A DNA stretch of 34,696 nt, from assembly GCA_964573715.1 (NCBI GenBank), contig CAZNKR010000021.1, positions 1 to 34,696 of the forward strand, in the 5' to 3' direction. The position numbers and the translations under genes are program-made. The notes under the pieces were generated by a model. It was given only the letters and a program-made list of their open reading frames with translations. It made no database searches and was not told the DNA's origin. This DNA is from SVEL01 sp964573715 (lineage in GTDB: Bacteria; Bacillota; Clostridia; Lachnospirales; Lachnospiraceae). Position 1 is the first letter of the stretch. Each line of letters begins with the position of its first letter. Positions 1-7,866 of this stretch are shown piece after piece.

Positions 1-10
1 AATATATAGC

Positions 11-39
11 TTGACATATCTTTGTATAGGTGCTAATAT
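11..39 (+). promoter_or_regulatory. Sigma-A type promoter of the dapA operon
   Basis: TTGACA at 11-16 matches the -35 consensus exactly. After a 17-base spacer comes TAATAT at 34-39, preceded by TGC, which gives an extended -10. Transcription would start near 46, just ahead of the lysine riboswitch. The spacing and position fit a housekeeping promoter; this is read from sequence only. Confidence 0.75.
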
Positions 40-61
40 GTCTCTTAATTAATAGATTAAC

Positions 62-228
62 AAATATAGAGGTCGCGTTGATTATCAGTAACTACACAGA
101 TGTGGACGGCACAGTTGAAGTGAGTGAAAGGATGATACGCCGAAAGATTGTATATCCGTTGTATACGATACTTGGGCATATGGTGAATAGCCGTATGACT
201 GTCATCTTTCGAGATGGAGAGCTATTTT
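62..228 (+). promoter_or_regulatory. Lysine riboswitch (L box) ahead of dapA
   Basis: Several conserved pieces of the lysine aptamer occur in the right order: GAGGTCGCG near 69-77, AGTGAGTGAAAGG near 119-131, GCCGAAAG near 140-147, a TTGGGCATATGG block near 172-183, GACTGTCAT near 197-205 and GATGGAGAGCTA near 213-224. The arms at 62-70 and 221-228 partly pair to close the element (P1). It lies between a strong promoter and a terminator, directly upstream of dapA, the first enzyme committed to lysine and diaminopimelate. In this family, bound lysine favours the terminator and lowers transcription. I could not run a covariance model, so the exact ends are approximate. Confidence 0.9.
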
Positions 229-268
229 ATAAATATCCCTTTTTAGGTTTATTTTCAATGGATTATTT

Positions 269-295
269 AGCTGACCATTTCGGTCAGCTTTTTTT
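269..295 (+). terminator. Riboswitch-controlled intrinsic terminator
   Basis: AGCTGACC (269-276) pairs perfectly with GGTCAGCT (282-289) around a five-base loop and runs into seven T residues (289-295). The ribosome binding site AAAGGAGG (296-303) starts right after the T run. The layout is the classic expression platform of a transcription-terminating lysine riboswitch. Confidence 0.88.
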
Positions 296-312
296 AAAGG
301 AGGATTTTTTAT

Positions 313-1197
313 ATGTCAATTTTTACTGGTGCAGGTGTTGCAATTGTTACCCCAATGAACCAAGATGGTTCAGTTAATTATGATAGCTTTAAAAACATTG
401 TAGAAGAACAAATTGCAGGTGGTACAGATGCTATATTAGTATGTGGTACAACAGGTGAGGCTTCTACTCTTACTCATGAAGAGCATCTTGAGTGTATAAA
501 GTTTGTTGTTGAGGTTGTAAATAAAAGAGTTCCAGTTATTGCAGGAACAGGTTCAAATTGCACCAATACAGCTATTTATTTATCACAAACTGCTCAAAAG
601 TATGGAGTTGATGGTGTGTTAATAGTTACACCATATTATAACAAAGCAACTCAGAATGGTTTAGTTAAACACTTTTCTATGATTGCAAATTCTATAAATG
701 TTCCAGTTATTTTATATAATGTTCCATCTAGAACAGGATGTAATATTTTACCTGAAACTGTAGTTAAGATTAGAGAAAACGCAAAAAATGTTGTTGCTAT
801 AAAAGAAGCATCAGGTAATATTTCTCAGGTTGCTAAATTAGCAAGACTTACAAATGGCGAAATTGATATATATTCAGGCAATGATGATCAAATAGTACCA
901 GTACTTTCTCTTGGTGGTAAGGGTGTAATTTCAGTCCTTTCTAATGTTGCACCAAAGCAGACTCATGATATTGTTGCAGAGTATTTAGCAGGAAATGTTA
1001 CAAAAAGTATGGAATTACAGCTTAAAGCCTTAGATTTATGTGATGCATTATTCTGTGAAGTAAATCCTATTCCGGTTAAGGCCGCAATGAATTTAATGAA
1101 TAAAAATGTTGGTTCACTTAGAATGCCACTCACTGAGATGGAAGATGCCAATAAAGAAAAATTAAGTAAAGCTATGAAAGAGTATGGTATTTTATAA
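313..1197 (+). CDS. dapA: 4-hydroxy-tetrahydrodipicolinate synthase
   Basis: This enzyme condenses pyruvate with aspartate semialdehyde, the first committed step to meso-diaminopimelate and lysine, in the cytoplasm. At 294 residues it has the normal length and reads as one TIM barrel. The family signature GTTGE is at 45-49, the paired tyrosines of the substrate channel at 108-109, the catalytic tyrosine at 135 (in LYNVPSRTG) and the Schiff-base lysine at 164 (in VAIKEASGN). The ATG at 313 follows AAAGGAGG by ten bases. dapB follows 38 bases later, so the two are probably one transcript under the lysine riboswitch. Nothing looks damaged. Confidence 0.97.
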   Translation: MSIFTGAGVAIVTPMNQDGSVNYDSFKNIVEEQIAGGTDAILVCGTTGEASTLTHEEHLECIKFVVEVVNKRVPVIAGTGSNCTNTAIYLSQTAQKYGVDGVLIVTPYYNKATQNGLVKHFSMIANSINVPVILYNVPSRTGCNILPETVVKIRENAKNVVAIKEASGNISQVAKLARLTNGEIDIYSGNDDQIVPVLSLGGKGVISVLSNVAPKQTHDIVAEYLAGNVTKSMELQLKALDLCDALFCEVNPIPVKAAMNLMNKNVGSLRMPLTEMEDANKEKLSKAMKEYGIL

Positions 1198-1235
1198 TAC
1201 GGGCATAATAGCCAAAGAAAAAAGAGGTAAGATAC

Positions 1236-1991
1236 ATGATAAAAATTATTATGGCAGGCTGCAATGGCAGAATGGGAAAAGTAATATCTGAACTTGTAAA
1301 CAAAGATGAAAATGTAAGTATTGTTGCAGGTGTTGATGTATATGATGATGGACACAATAATTATCCGGTTTTTGACTCTATTAATAAAATTGATTTAGAG
1401 GCAGATGTTATTATTGATTTTTCTTCAATAAATGGATTATATGAAATGCTTGATTTTGCCAAAACAAAGCATTTGCCTATTGTTTTATGTACAACAGGAT
1501 TAGACGAGGATATGATAAAAGCAGTAAATGAAGCTTCATCACAAGTAGCAATTCTTCGTTCTGGAAATATGTCCTTAGGTATAAATACGTTGGTTAAGGT
1601 TATGGAGACTATTACTAAAACTTTAGCTGATGCAGGATTTGATATTGAAATTGTTGAAAAACATCATAATCAAAAGTTGGATGCTCCTAGTGGTACAGCT
1701 CTTCTTTTGGCAGATGCTATTAATAATGAATTAAACAATGAACTTGAATATAAGTATGACCGTAGTCAAGTTAAAGAAAAAAGAAATAAAAAAGAAATTG
1801 GAATTAGTGCTGTACGTGGTGGAACAATTGTTGGTGAACACGAAATTATTTTTGCTGGTACAGATGAAGTTATCGAGGTTAAGCATACGGCATATTCAAG
1901 AGCTATTTTTGGTAATGGAGCATTATCTGCAGCAAAGTACCTTTATGATAAAGGTCCAGGTATGTATTCTATGAAAGAAGTAATTGGCTAA
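1236..1991 (+). CDS. dapB: 4-hydroxy-tetrahydrodipicolinate reductase
   Basis: This enzyme reduces the DapA product with NAD(P)H to tetrahydrodipicolinate, the second step of the pathway. The 251 residues hold the N-terminal nucleotide-binding motif GCNGRMG at 8-14, CTTGL at 85-89 and the catalytic block EKHHNQKLDAPSGTA at 141-155, which contains the proton-donor histidine pair and Lys147. Length and motifs are those of a normal DapB. The ATG at 1236 has a modest AGAGGT ribosome site. It shares the dapA promoter and riboswitch. The later steps to LL-diaminopimelate are not in this window, but the epimerase gene dapF lies about 28 kb downstream. Confidence 0.97.
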   Translation: MIKIIMAGCNGRMGKVISELVNKDENVSIVAGVDVYDDGHNNYPVFDSINKIDLEADVIIDFSSINGLYEMLDFAKTKHLPIVLCTTGLDEDMIKAVNEASSQVAILRSGNMSLGINTLVKVMETITKTLADAGFDIEIVEKHHNQKLDAPSGTALLLADAINNELNNELEYKYDRSQVKEKRNKKEIGISAVRGGTIVGEHEIIFAGTDEVIEVKHTAYSRAIFGNGALSAAKYLYDKGPGMYSMKEVIG

Positions 1992-2008
1992 GCATTTGAA
2001 TATTTTTT

Positions 2009-2075
2009 TCTCCTTTGGGAATATTAGTAAAGACAAGGCTTGTCCTTGATATAATATTCCAAAAGGAGATTTTTT
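2009..2075 (+). terminator. Long imperfect hairpin with T run after dapB
   Basis: The arms at 2009-2025 and 2053-2069 pair over 17 positions with one mismatch, and six T residues follow (2070-2075). The 27-base loop contains a smaller inverted repeat, GACAAG-G-CTTGTC (2032-2044). The T run on the + strand and the place just after dapB support a terminator for the dapA-dapB transcript. The stem is longer than most simple terminators, so it could instead be a palindromic repeat element that also ends transcription. Confidence 0.6.
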
Positions 2076-2096
2076 ATGACTAAAATCAAGAAACTT

Positions 2097-2174
2097 TTAC
2101 TTATGATGCATCTTGTAGGTTGCACCAAAATCTTCTCCGCCGTGACCAGCATCTATTACTACTTTAGTAGCCAT
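2097..2174 (-). pseudogene. 5' remnant of an N-acetylmuramoyl-L-alanine amidase gene (Amidase_3 family)
   Basis: On the minus strand an ATG (2174-2172) with an AGGTGA ribosome site opens a 25-residue reading frame starting MATKVVIDAGHGGEDFGATY and stopping at 2097. VVIDAGHGG.D.GA is the hallmark N terminus of zinc-dependent Amidase_3 enzymes (CwlD, AmiC and similar) and includes the first zinc-ligand histidine. The remaining roughly 150 or more residues of the domain are absent, and dapB's terminator hairpin lies immediately beyond. The simplest reading is that most of the gene was deleted and its start survived between dapB and nadE. A + strand frame, 2076-2213, overlaps it but looks like chance. 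Confidence 0.72.
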
Positions 2175-2237
2175 TTGTTCACCTATATGTTTTTTATATA
2201 TCTTATGGAATGAAATAGTGATGTGTTACAAAATTTA

Positions 2238-2246
2238 TGATATAAT
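2238..2246 (+). promoter_or_regulatory. Candidate extended -10 promoter of nadE
   Basis: TGA followed by a perfect TATAAT (2241-2246) lies 35 bases upstream of the nadE ATG. No good -35 hexamer is found at the usual distance. It is supported mainly by the perfect -10, the TG extension and its position. Confidence 0.45.
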
Positions 2247-2280
2247 AAGCAAAGAAATTTCTATAAAGGAGTACATTACC

Positions 2281-4200
2281 ATGGATTATGGATTTATCAA
2301 GGTTGCAGCCATGACACCTGTTATTAAGGTTGCAGATCCAGTATACAATGCCCAAAATATTATGGAGCTTATAGACAAGGCACAGATGAATAATGCCAAG
2401 CTTGTAGTTTTTCCAGAATTGTGTATTACGGGATATACATGTAGTGATTTGTTTTTACAAAAACCATTACTCAATGCTGCTATTGAAGCTACACTAAAGG
2501 TAGCCCAATATACAAAAGGAAAAGATATGTTAGTTATGGTTGGTCTTCCATATACAATTAATGGAAAACTTTATAATGTGGCAGCAGCTATAAATGATGG
2601 AAAGGTTATAGGTTTAGTCCCAAAAACAAATATTCCAAACTATTCTGAATTTTATGAGGCGAGATATTTTGCAAAGGGCAATTATGAAGTTAAAAAGACA
2701 CAGTTTGGTGATTATTTAGTTCCATTTGGAACCAATCTTTTATTCAAAGATAAACAAATAAATGATTTTGTTGTTGCTTGTGAAATATGTGAAGATTTGT
2801 GGGTGCCAAATCCGCCTAGTATTTCACATGCACTTGCGGGAGCGACAGTTATAGCAAATCTTTCAGCCAGTGATGAGGTTACAGGAAAGGATTCATATAG
2901 ACTAGAACTTGTTAAAGGACAATCTGCTAGACTTGTATGTGGATATATATATGCATCAGCAGGAGAGGGAGAATCATCAACAGATTTAGTGTTTGGTGGT
3001 CATAATATTATAGCTGAAAATGGCGGAGTATTATGTCAGTCCAAGAGATTTTCAAATGAAGAAATATATAGTGAAATTGATATAGATAAGATTGTCAGTG
3101 AAAGAAGAAGAATGACAACTTTTGAGCCAGCTTCAAATAATCAAAACGGAAGTTATCAGGTTGTAGAATTTGAAATCAAAAGCAATGATACGAAGCTCAC
3201 TAGAAAGATTAATAGCGCTCCTTTTGTTCCAAGTAATGAATCTGATAGAACAAAAAGATGTGAAGAAATTTTATCAATTCAGGCTATGGGTCTAAAAAAG
3301 AGGCTTATGCATACTAAATCACAGTCAGCAGTTATTGGTATATCTGGTGGACTTGATTCAACGCTTGCATTATTAGTTACAAAAAGAGCCTTTGATATGT
3401 TAGATATGGATGCAAAAGGCATTATTGCTGTTACTATGCCAGGCTTTGGAACAACAGATAGAACATATACCAATGCAGTTACAATGATTAACAAAATTGG
3501 TGCAACATTTAAGGAAATTAGCATTGCTAATGCAGTGACCAAACACTTTGAGGATATTGGACATGATATAAATGTACATGATATCACCTACGAAAACTCT
3601 CAGGCTAGACAAAGAACATTACTTCTTATGGATTTGGCAAATCAGTATAATGGTATGGTTATTGGAACTGGGGATATGTCGGAGCTGGCACTTGGATGGG
3701 CTACTTACAATGGTGACCACATGTCTATGTATGGTGTTAATTCCTCAGTACCTAAAACCTTAGTTAGACATTTAGTTAAATATTATGCTGATACTTGTGG
3801 AGATGAAGAATTAAAAATAGTTTTATATGATGTTTTAGATACTCCCGTAAGTCCCGAATTACTCCCACCCAAAGATGGTATAATAGCACAAAAGACAGAA
3901 GACTTGGTGGGACCATATGAACTGCATGATTTCTTTTTGTACAACATACTTAGATTTGGATACACACCAAAAAAGGTATTGTTTCTTGCAAAGAATGCTT
4001 TTTATGGCTTGTACGAAGAAGAAATAATTTTAAAATGGTTAAAGACATTTTACAGAAGATTTTTTTCGCAGCAGTTTAAACGTTCATGCTTACCAGATGG
4101 ACCAAAGGTTGGTTCAGTTGCAGTTTCACCAAGGGGAGATCTCAGAATGCCTTCAGATGCAGTTGCTTCTGTTTGGCTTAATGACTTAGAAAATCTATAG
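2281..4200 (+). CDS. nadE: Glutamine-dependent NAD(+) synthetase
   Basis: This cytosolic enzyme makes NAD from deamido-NAD, ATP and glutamine, the last step of NAD biosynthesis. The 639-residue protein has two domains. The N-terminal nitrilase-type glutaminase carries the triad Glu46 (PELCITGY), Lys115 (VPKTNIPNY) and Cys170 (EICEDLW). The C-terminal synthetase has the pyrophosphate loop SGGLDS at 355-360 and the GTGDMSELALGW block. It therefore releases its own ammonia and needs no partner. A GTG at 2218 would add 21 residues, but the ATG at 2281 has a perfect AAAGGAG site (2265-2271) and begins at the usual family N terminus. It is probably a single-gene transcript ending at the hairpin at 4207. 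Confidence 0.95.
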   Translation: MDYGFIKVAAMTPVIKVADPVYNAQNIMELIDKAQMNNAKLVVFPELCITGYTCSDLFLQKPLLNAAIEATLKVAQYTKGKDMLVMVGLPYTINGKLYNVAAAINDGKVIGLVPKTNIPNYSEFYEARYFAKGNYEVKKTQFGDYLVPFGTNLLFKDKQINDFVVACEICEDLWVPNPPSISHALAGATVIANLSASDEVTGKDSYRLELVKGQSARLVCGYIYASAGEGESSTDLVFGGHNIIAENGGVLCQSKRFSNEEIYSEIDIDKIVSERRRMTTFEPASNNQNGSYQVVEFEIKSNDTKLTRKINSAPFVPSNESDRTKRCEEILSIQAMGLKKRLMHTKSQSAVIGISGGLDSTLALLVTKRAFDMLDMDAKGIIAVTMPGFGTTDRTYTNAVTMINKIGATFKEISIANAVTKHFEDIGHDINVHDITYENSQARQRTLLLMDLANQYNGMVIGTGDMSELALGWATYNGDHMSMYGVNSSVPKTLVRHLVKYYADTCGDEELKIVLYDVLDTPVSPELLPPKDGIIAQKTEDLVGPYELHDFFLYNILRFGYTPKKVLFLAKNAFYGLYEEEIILKWLKTFYRRFFSQQFKRSCLPDGPKVGSVAVSPRGDLRMPSDAVASVWLNDLENL

Positions 4201-4206
4201 TTTTTT

Positions 4207-4240
4207 CACTCCCACATTCTTTCTTTGCGGGAGTGTTATT
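4207..4240 (+). terminator. Terminator after nadE
   Basis: CACTCCC (4207-4213) pairs with GGGAGTG (4229-4235), and the stem extends inward with one mismatch. The tail TTATTATTT is T-rich but interrupted. It sits seven bases after the nadE stop codon. Confidence 0.7.
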
Positions 4241-4417
4241 ATTTATGTAGTAAAATAAAGTTTATTCTATAACACATTTTCTATGGAATACTATGTAGTG
4301 AACCTTTGAAAAACCACTATTTTGGGGTTAGAGCTCATGGAGACACTCCTTTAGATTTATATATTATAATATGCAGCGACAATAAAAAGTATACAGGTAA
4401 ATTAAACGAGGTAGATT
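4241..4417 (+). other. Intergenic region upstream of addB
   Basis: No gene is visible in these 177 bases. A TATAAT at 4365-4370 could be the -10 of the addB promoter, but only weak -35 candidates (GAGACA at 4340-4345, 19 bases away) precede it. A GAGGT ribosome site is found just ahead of the addB ATG. Confidence 0.4.
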
Positions 4418-7400
4418 ATGGCATTACAGTTGGTATTAGGTGCATCAGGTGTTGGGAAAACACAATATCTTTGTGAAAAAATGTTAAGAACTATTCATGA
4501 GGATACTAACAAAAATTACATATATATAGTTCCAGAGCAATTTACATTTGAAACACAAAAGAAAATGGTAAATATGAGAAAAGAACTATTTGGTGGAGCA
4601 GGAGTTATGAATGTTGATATTGTCAGCTTTAATCGTCTTGCTTTTAGAGTATTTGAGGAGCAGGGATTTAATAAGTTGTCAGTATTGGATGATACAGGCA
4701 AAAATTTGATTTTAAGAAATGTTATTGAAGAAAATAAAGATGAGCTTATGGTGTATAGAGACAAGTCAGGAATGATTGGTTTTATCAGTGAAATGAAATC
4801 GGTTATTTCTGAATTATATCAGTATGGCATAGATATTGACAGCCTAGAGGATATTATTTCAAAAATAAATGGACATGCTATGACTGTTACTAAGCTTAAG
4901 GATATAAAATTTATATATGGTAAGTTTAGAGAATATGTAAATGGCATGGGAGAAGATGTTAAATATATTACAAAGGAGGAGGTTTTACAGGAACTCATTG
5001 ATTTTATTCCAAAGTCAAATATCATTAAAAATAGCCACATTGTATTAGATGGATACACTGGCTTTACACCAATACAATATAAGCTGTTACAGCTTCTAAT
5101 GGAATACAGTCTTGGAGTTAGTATTTCTATTACCATTAGAACCAAAAATTTGGACTTAACTAGTACAGGATTTAAGGAAATAAAAGAACAAGAGCTTTTT
5201 AATATGTCAAAGGATACTATTAATAGACTTTATTCCACTTCTGCAAAAGCCCATTGTGACATTTTACAGCCCATTATTATTAAGGGTGAGTTAGGAAGAC
5301 ACAAGGATAATCCAGCACTAGCATATCTTGAAGATAATATATTTGAGTATGAAAATGAACCATATAAGGGAGAGACAAGCTCAATAAGTATATTCAAAGT
5401 TGCCAATGCTTGTAATGAGGCCGAAATAGTTATTAATAAGATTGCATCCCTAATGAATAAGGATCAAACGTTAAGATATAGAGATATAGCAGTTATTACT
5501 GGTGATGAGGACTTAATGCTTACCATGGACAGATATTTAGTTATGGCAAATATTCCTCATTTTGTAGACAATAAAAAGAGTATTATCAGAAATCCTTTTG
5601 TGGATTCTATTAGAGCAGTTTTAGAAATTATAGATACAAATTATAAATATGAAAGTGTGTTTAGGTACTTACGTTGTGGACTAACTAACATACCTGCTGA
5701 GAAGATAGATGCTTTTGAAAACTACTGCCTAGCAATGGGTATAAAGGGAAAAAAGAGATTTTCTAGCAAATTCACTAAGGTATCAAGAAAAATCACTATT
5801 GAACAGGTAGAAGATATAGAAGAAACTAGAGCGATGGTAATGGCACCTATAATTGAACTTGCCAATGAACTTAAAAATGCCAATGTAAAATCAATGTGCA
5901 CAGCTATATATAATTTTATCTGTAAAGTTCAGTTTAAGAAGACTTTGTCTCAGTTTGTGGAGTTATTTGATAAAAATAATAATATGTCATACAAGCTAGA
6001 GTATAGCCAGGTCTATAAGAAGGTAATGGAGCTTTTAGATAAAATAGTTATGCTTCTTGGTGAAGAAAATATTAAATTATCGGTATTTAGAAAGCTTTTA
6101 GATTCTGGATTTGAAGAAATAAAGGTGGGCATGATTCCATTAGTAGTAGACCAGTTAATTATTGGTGATATAACAAGAACAAGATTATCAGATATAAAAG
6201 TTTTATTTGTTATGGGTGCCAATGATGGTGTTATTCCAAAACATTCAGACAAAGGTGGATTGTTATCCACAAATGACAGAACTGTACTTAAGGACCTTAA
6301 TATAGAATTATCGCCTAATAACAGAGAAAATTCATTTATTCAAAAGTTTTATTTATATTTGTCTTTAACAAAGCCTAGTAAAGAAGTAGTTATTACATAT
6401 TCTGAAAGTGGCGGGGATGGAAAGGCAATTAGACCATCCTACTTAATTGATTGCATCAGTGATATGTATGCTAATGGAGATATAAATAAGACCTTTAAGT
6501 TTAGTGATATTAGTCAGGTGTACAATAAGGAGGCAATGTTTAATTTCTTAATAAGCAAAATAAATGGATATTCTATAAAGGAACAGGACAATGAATTTTT
6601 GGAGCTGTTTAGTTATTTTGCAAATGAACCAGAATATAAAGAACGATTAATTAAAAGTATAAATGGAGCATTTTTTGCAAACAGAGTTGGTTCACTAGAT
6701 GAAGCTATAGCTAAACAGTTATATGAAAATGATGTGGTAAATGCACCTACACGTCTAGAAAAATATGCTGCCTGCGCTTATGCCCATTTCCTAGAATTTG
6801 GACTAAATATTGTAAAACGTCCCGTGTACGAAATAAAGCCTACAGATATTGGTACAATTTATCATAAATGTGTGGAACAGTTTACAAAAAAATTACGAGA
6901 TGAAAACATTGACCTATCCCAACTTAATGATGAAAAAAGAACTGCAATGATTCATGAAAGTATGGAATATGTAATTAATAATTTTGATAATAATACTGTT
7001 TTTGATTCATCCCAAAATAAATTTATAATAGCCAAATGTGAGAAGGTTGCAAACAAAACGGCTTGGGCCATAGTTGAACATTTAAAACTGGGCAATTTTG
7101 ATCCAAGATATTTTGAATTAAAAGTAGAGAATGGAAGAATTGACCGAGTAGATGTAATGGATTTAGATGGAACTAGATATATAAAAGTTATTGATTATAA
7201 GTCTGGGGATACAAAATTTAGCACTACAGATACAATGGAAGGACTAAAGCTACAGCTGCTTTTCTATATGGATAGTGTGCTTTTAAGAGAAAGAAAACAA
7301 AATCCAAATATGAGAGTTGAACCAGCAGCAGTATTCTATTTTAATATAAAAGATCCTATTGTTGATTACGATCCTAAGGCGACTCTAGAAACATACGAAA

Positions 7401-7864
7401 GTACGGCATTGATGGACTTTGCCATGACTGGATTTGTAAATAGCAGTAGTGAGGTTATGAACAATATAGAAAACCTTGATGGAAAGAAAAAAGCAACTGT
7501 TTGTGCCATGAAGGACAGTATGATTAATATGCCGGTATTTTTTGGTAAGAATTTTGGAACAGGCTCAAGCTATACTTTTGAACAATTAATTTCAATGGTA
7601 AAAGACAATGCAAAAGTATTTGCTGAAAATATTTTAAAAGGCCACATTGAATTAAATCCATATAATCGTAATGGAAAAGTACCTTGTAAGTATTGTGATT
7701 TCAAATCAATATGTAATTTCGACTGTAGAAATTTTGATAACAAGTACAGATATTTATTAAAGGACGTTAAAGAAAATTATGAAATGTTGGCCAATGATTT
7801 TGAATCAAAATATTTATCAAATGTTATTAAATTAGAAAATAATGAAGATGGAAAGGAGGAGTAG
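4418..7864 (+). CDS. addB: ATP-dependent helicase/deoxyribonuclease subunit B
   Basis: AddB pairs with AddA to resect double-strand DNA breaks for RecA-dependent repair, and it recognises the Chi-like sequence. The 1148-residue protein is typical in length. It has an N-terminal Walker A, GASGVGKT (8-15), and a C-terminal RecB-type nuclease domain with the active-site motif IDYKSGD (Asp926, Lys928). The family's iron-sulfur cluster ligands are all present as Cys786 and the spaced set Cys1090, Cys1093 and Cys1099. The latter has the same CxxC-x5-C spacing as Bacillus subtilis AddB. It stops two bases before the addA ATG, so the two are translated from one message. Confidence 0.96.
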   Translation: MALQLVLGASGVGKTQYLCEKMLRTIHEDTNKNYIYIVPEQFTFETQKKMVNMRKELFGGAGVMNVDIVSFNRLAFRVFEEQGFNKLSVLDDTGKNLILRNVIEENKDELMVYRDKSGMIGFISEMKSVISELYQYGIDIDSLEDIISKINGHAMTVTKLKDIKFIYGKFREYVNGMGEDVKYITKEEVLQELIDFIPKSNIIKNSHIVLDGYTGFTPIQYKLLQLLMEYSLGVSISITIRTKNLDLTSTGFKEIKEQELFNMSKDTINRLYSTSAKAHCDILQPIIIKGELGRHKDNPALAYLEDNIFEYENEPYKGETSSISIFKVANACNEAEIVINKIASLMNKDQTLRYRDIAVITGDEDLMLTMDRYLVMANIPHFVDNKKSIIRNPFVDSIRAVLEIIDTNYKYESVFRYLRCGLTNIPAEKIDAFENYCLAMGIKGKKRFSSKFTKVSRKITIEQVEDIEETRAMVMAPIIELANELKNANVKSMCTAIYNFICKVQFKKTLSQFVELFDKNNNMSYKLEYSQVYKKVMELLDKIVMLLGEENIKLSVFRKLLDSGFEEIKVGMIPLVVDQLIIGDITRTRLSDIKVLFVMGANDGVIPKHSDKGGLLSTNDRTVLKDLNIELSPNNRENSFIQKFYLYLSLTKPSKEVVITYSESGGDGKAIRPSYLIDCISDMYANGDINKTFKFSDISQVYNKEAMFNFLISKINGYSIKEQDNEFLELFSYFANEPEYKERLIKSINGAFFANRVGSLDEAIAKQLYENDVVNAPTRLEKYAACAYAHFLEFGLNIVKRPVYEIKPTDIGTIYHKCVEQFTKKLRDENIDLSQLNDEKRTAMIHESMEYVINNFDNNTVFDSSQNKFIIAKCEKVANKTAWAIVEHLKLGNFDPRYFELKVENGRIDRVDVMDLDGTRYIKVIDYKSGDTKFSTTDTMEGLKLQLLFYMDSVLLRERKQNPNMRVEPAAVFYFNIKDPIVDYDPKATLETYESTALMDFAMTGFVNSSSEVMNNIENLDGKKKATVCAMKDSMINMPVFFGKNFGTGSSYTFEQLISMVKDNAKVFAENILKGHIELNPYNRNGKVPCKYCDFKSICNFDCRNFDNKYRYLLKDVKENYEMLANDFESKYLSNVIKLENNEDGKEE

Positions 7865-7866
7865 CT

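Noticed and set aside
62..295. T-box leader ahead of dapA
   Set aside because: The T-box consensus TGGNACCGCG is absent, while several lysine aptamer blocks are present in order.
30..377. 115-codon open frame across the dapA leader
   Set aside because: It runs through the promoter, the lysine riboswitch, its terminator and into dapA in another frame, with no family likeness. It is a chance frame.
963..1355. Minus-strand 130-codon frame over the dapA-dapB junction
   Set aside because: Antisense shadow of two well-identified genes; low-complexity Ile/Phe/Ser-rich product with no ribosome site of note.
2076..2213. 45-codon + strand frame with a good AAAAGGAG site
   Set aside because: The apparent ribosome site is one arm of the hairpin, and the frame is antisense to the amidase remnant, whose protein likeness explains this DNA better. 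Not fully excluded.
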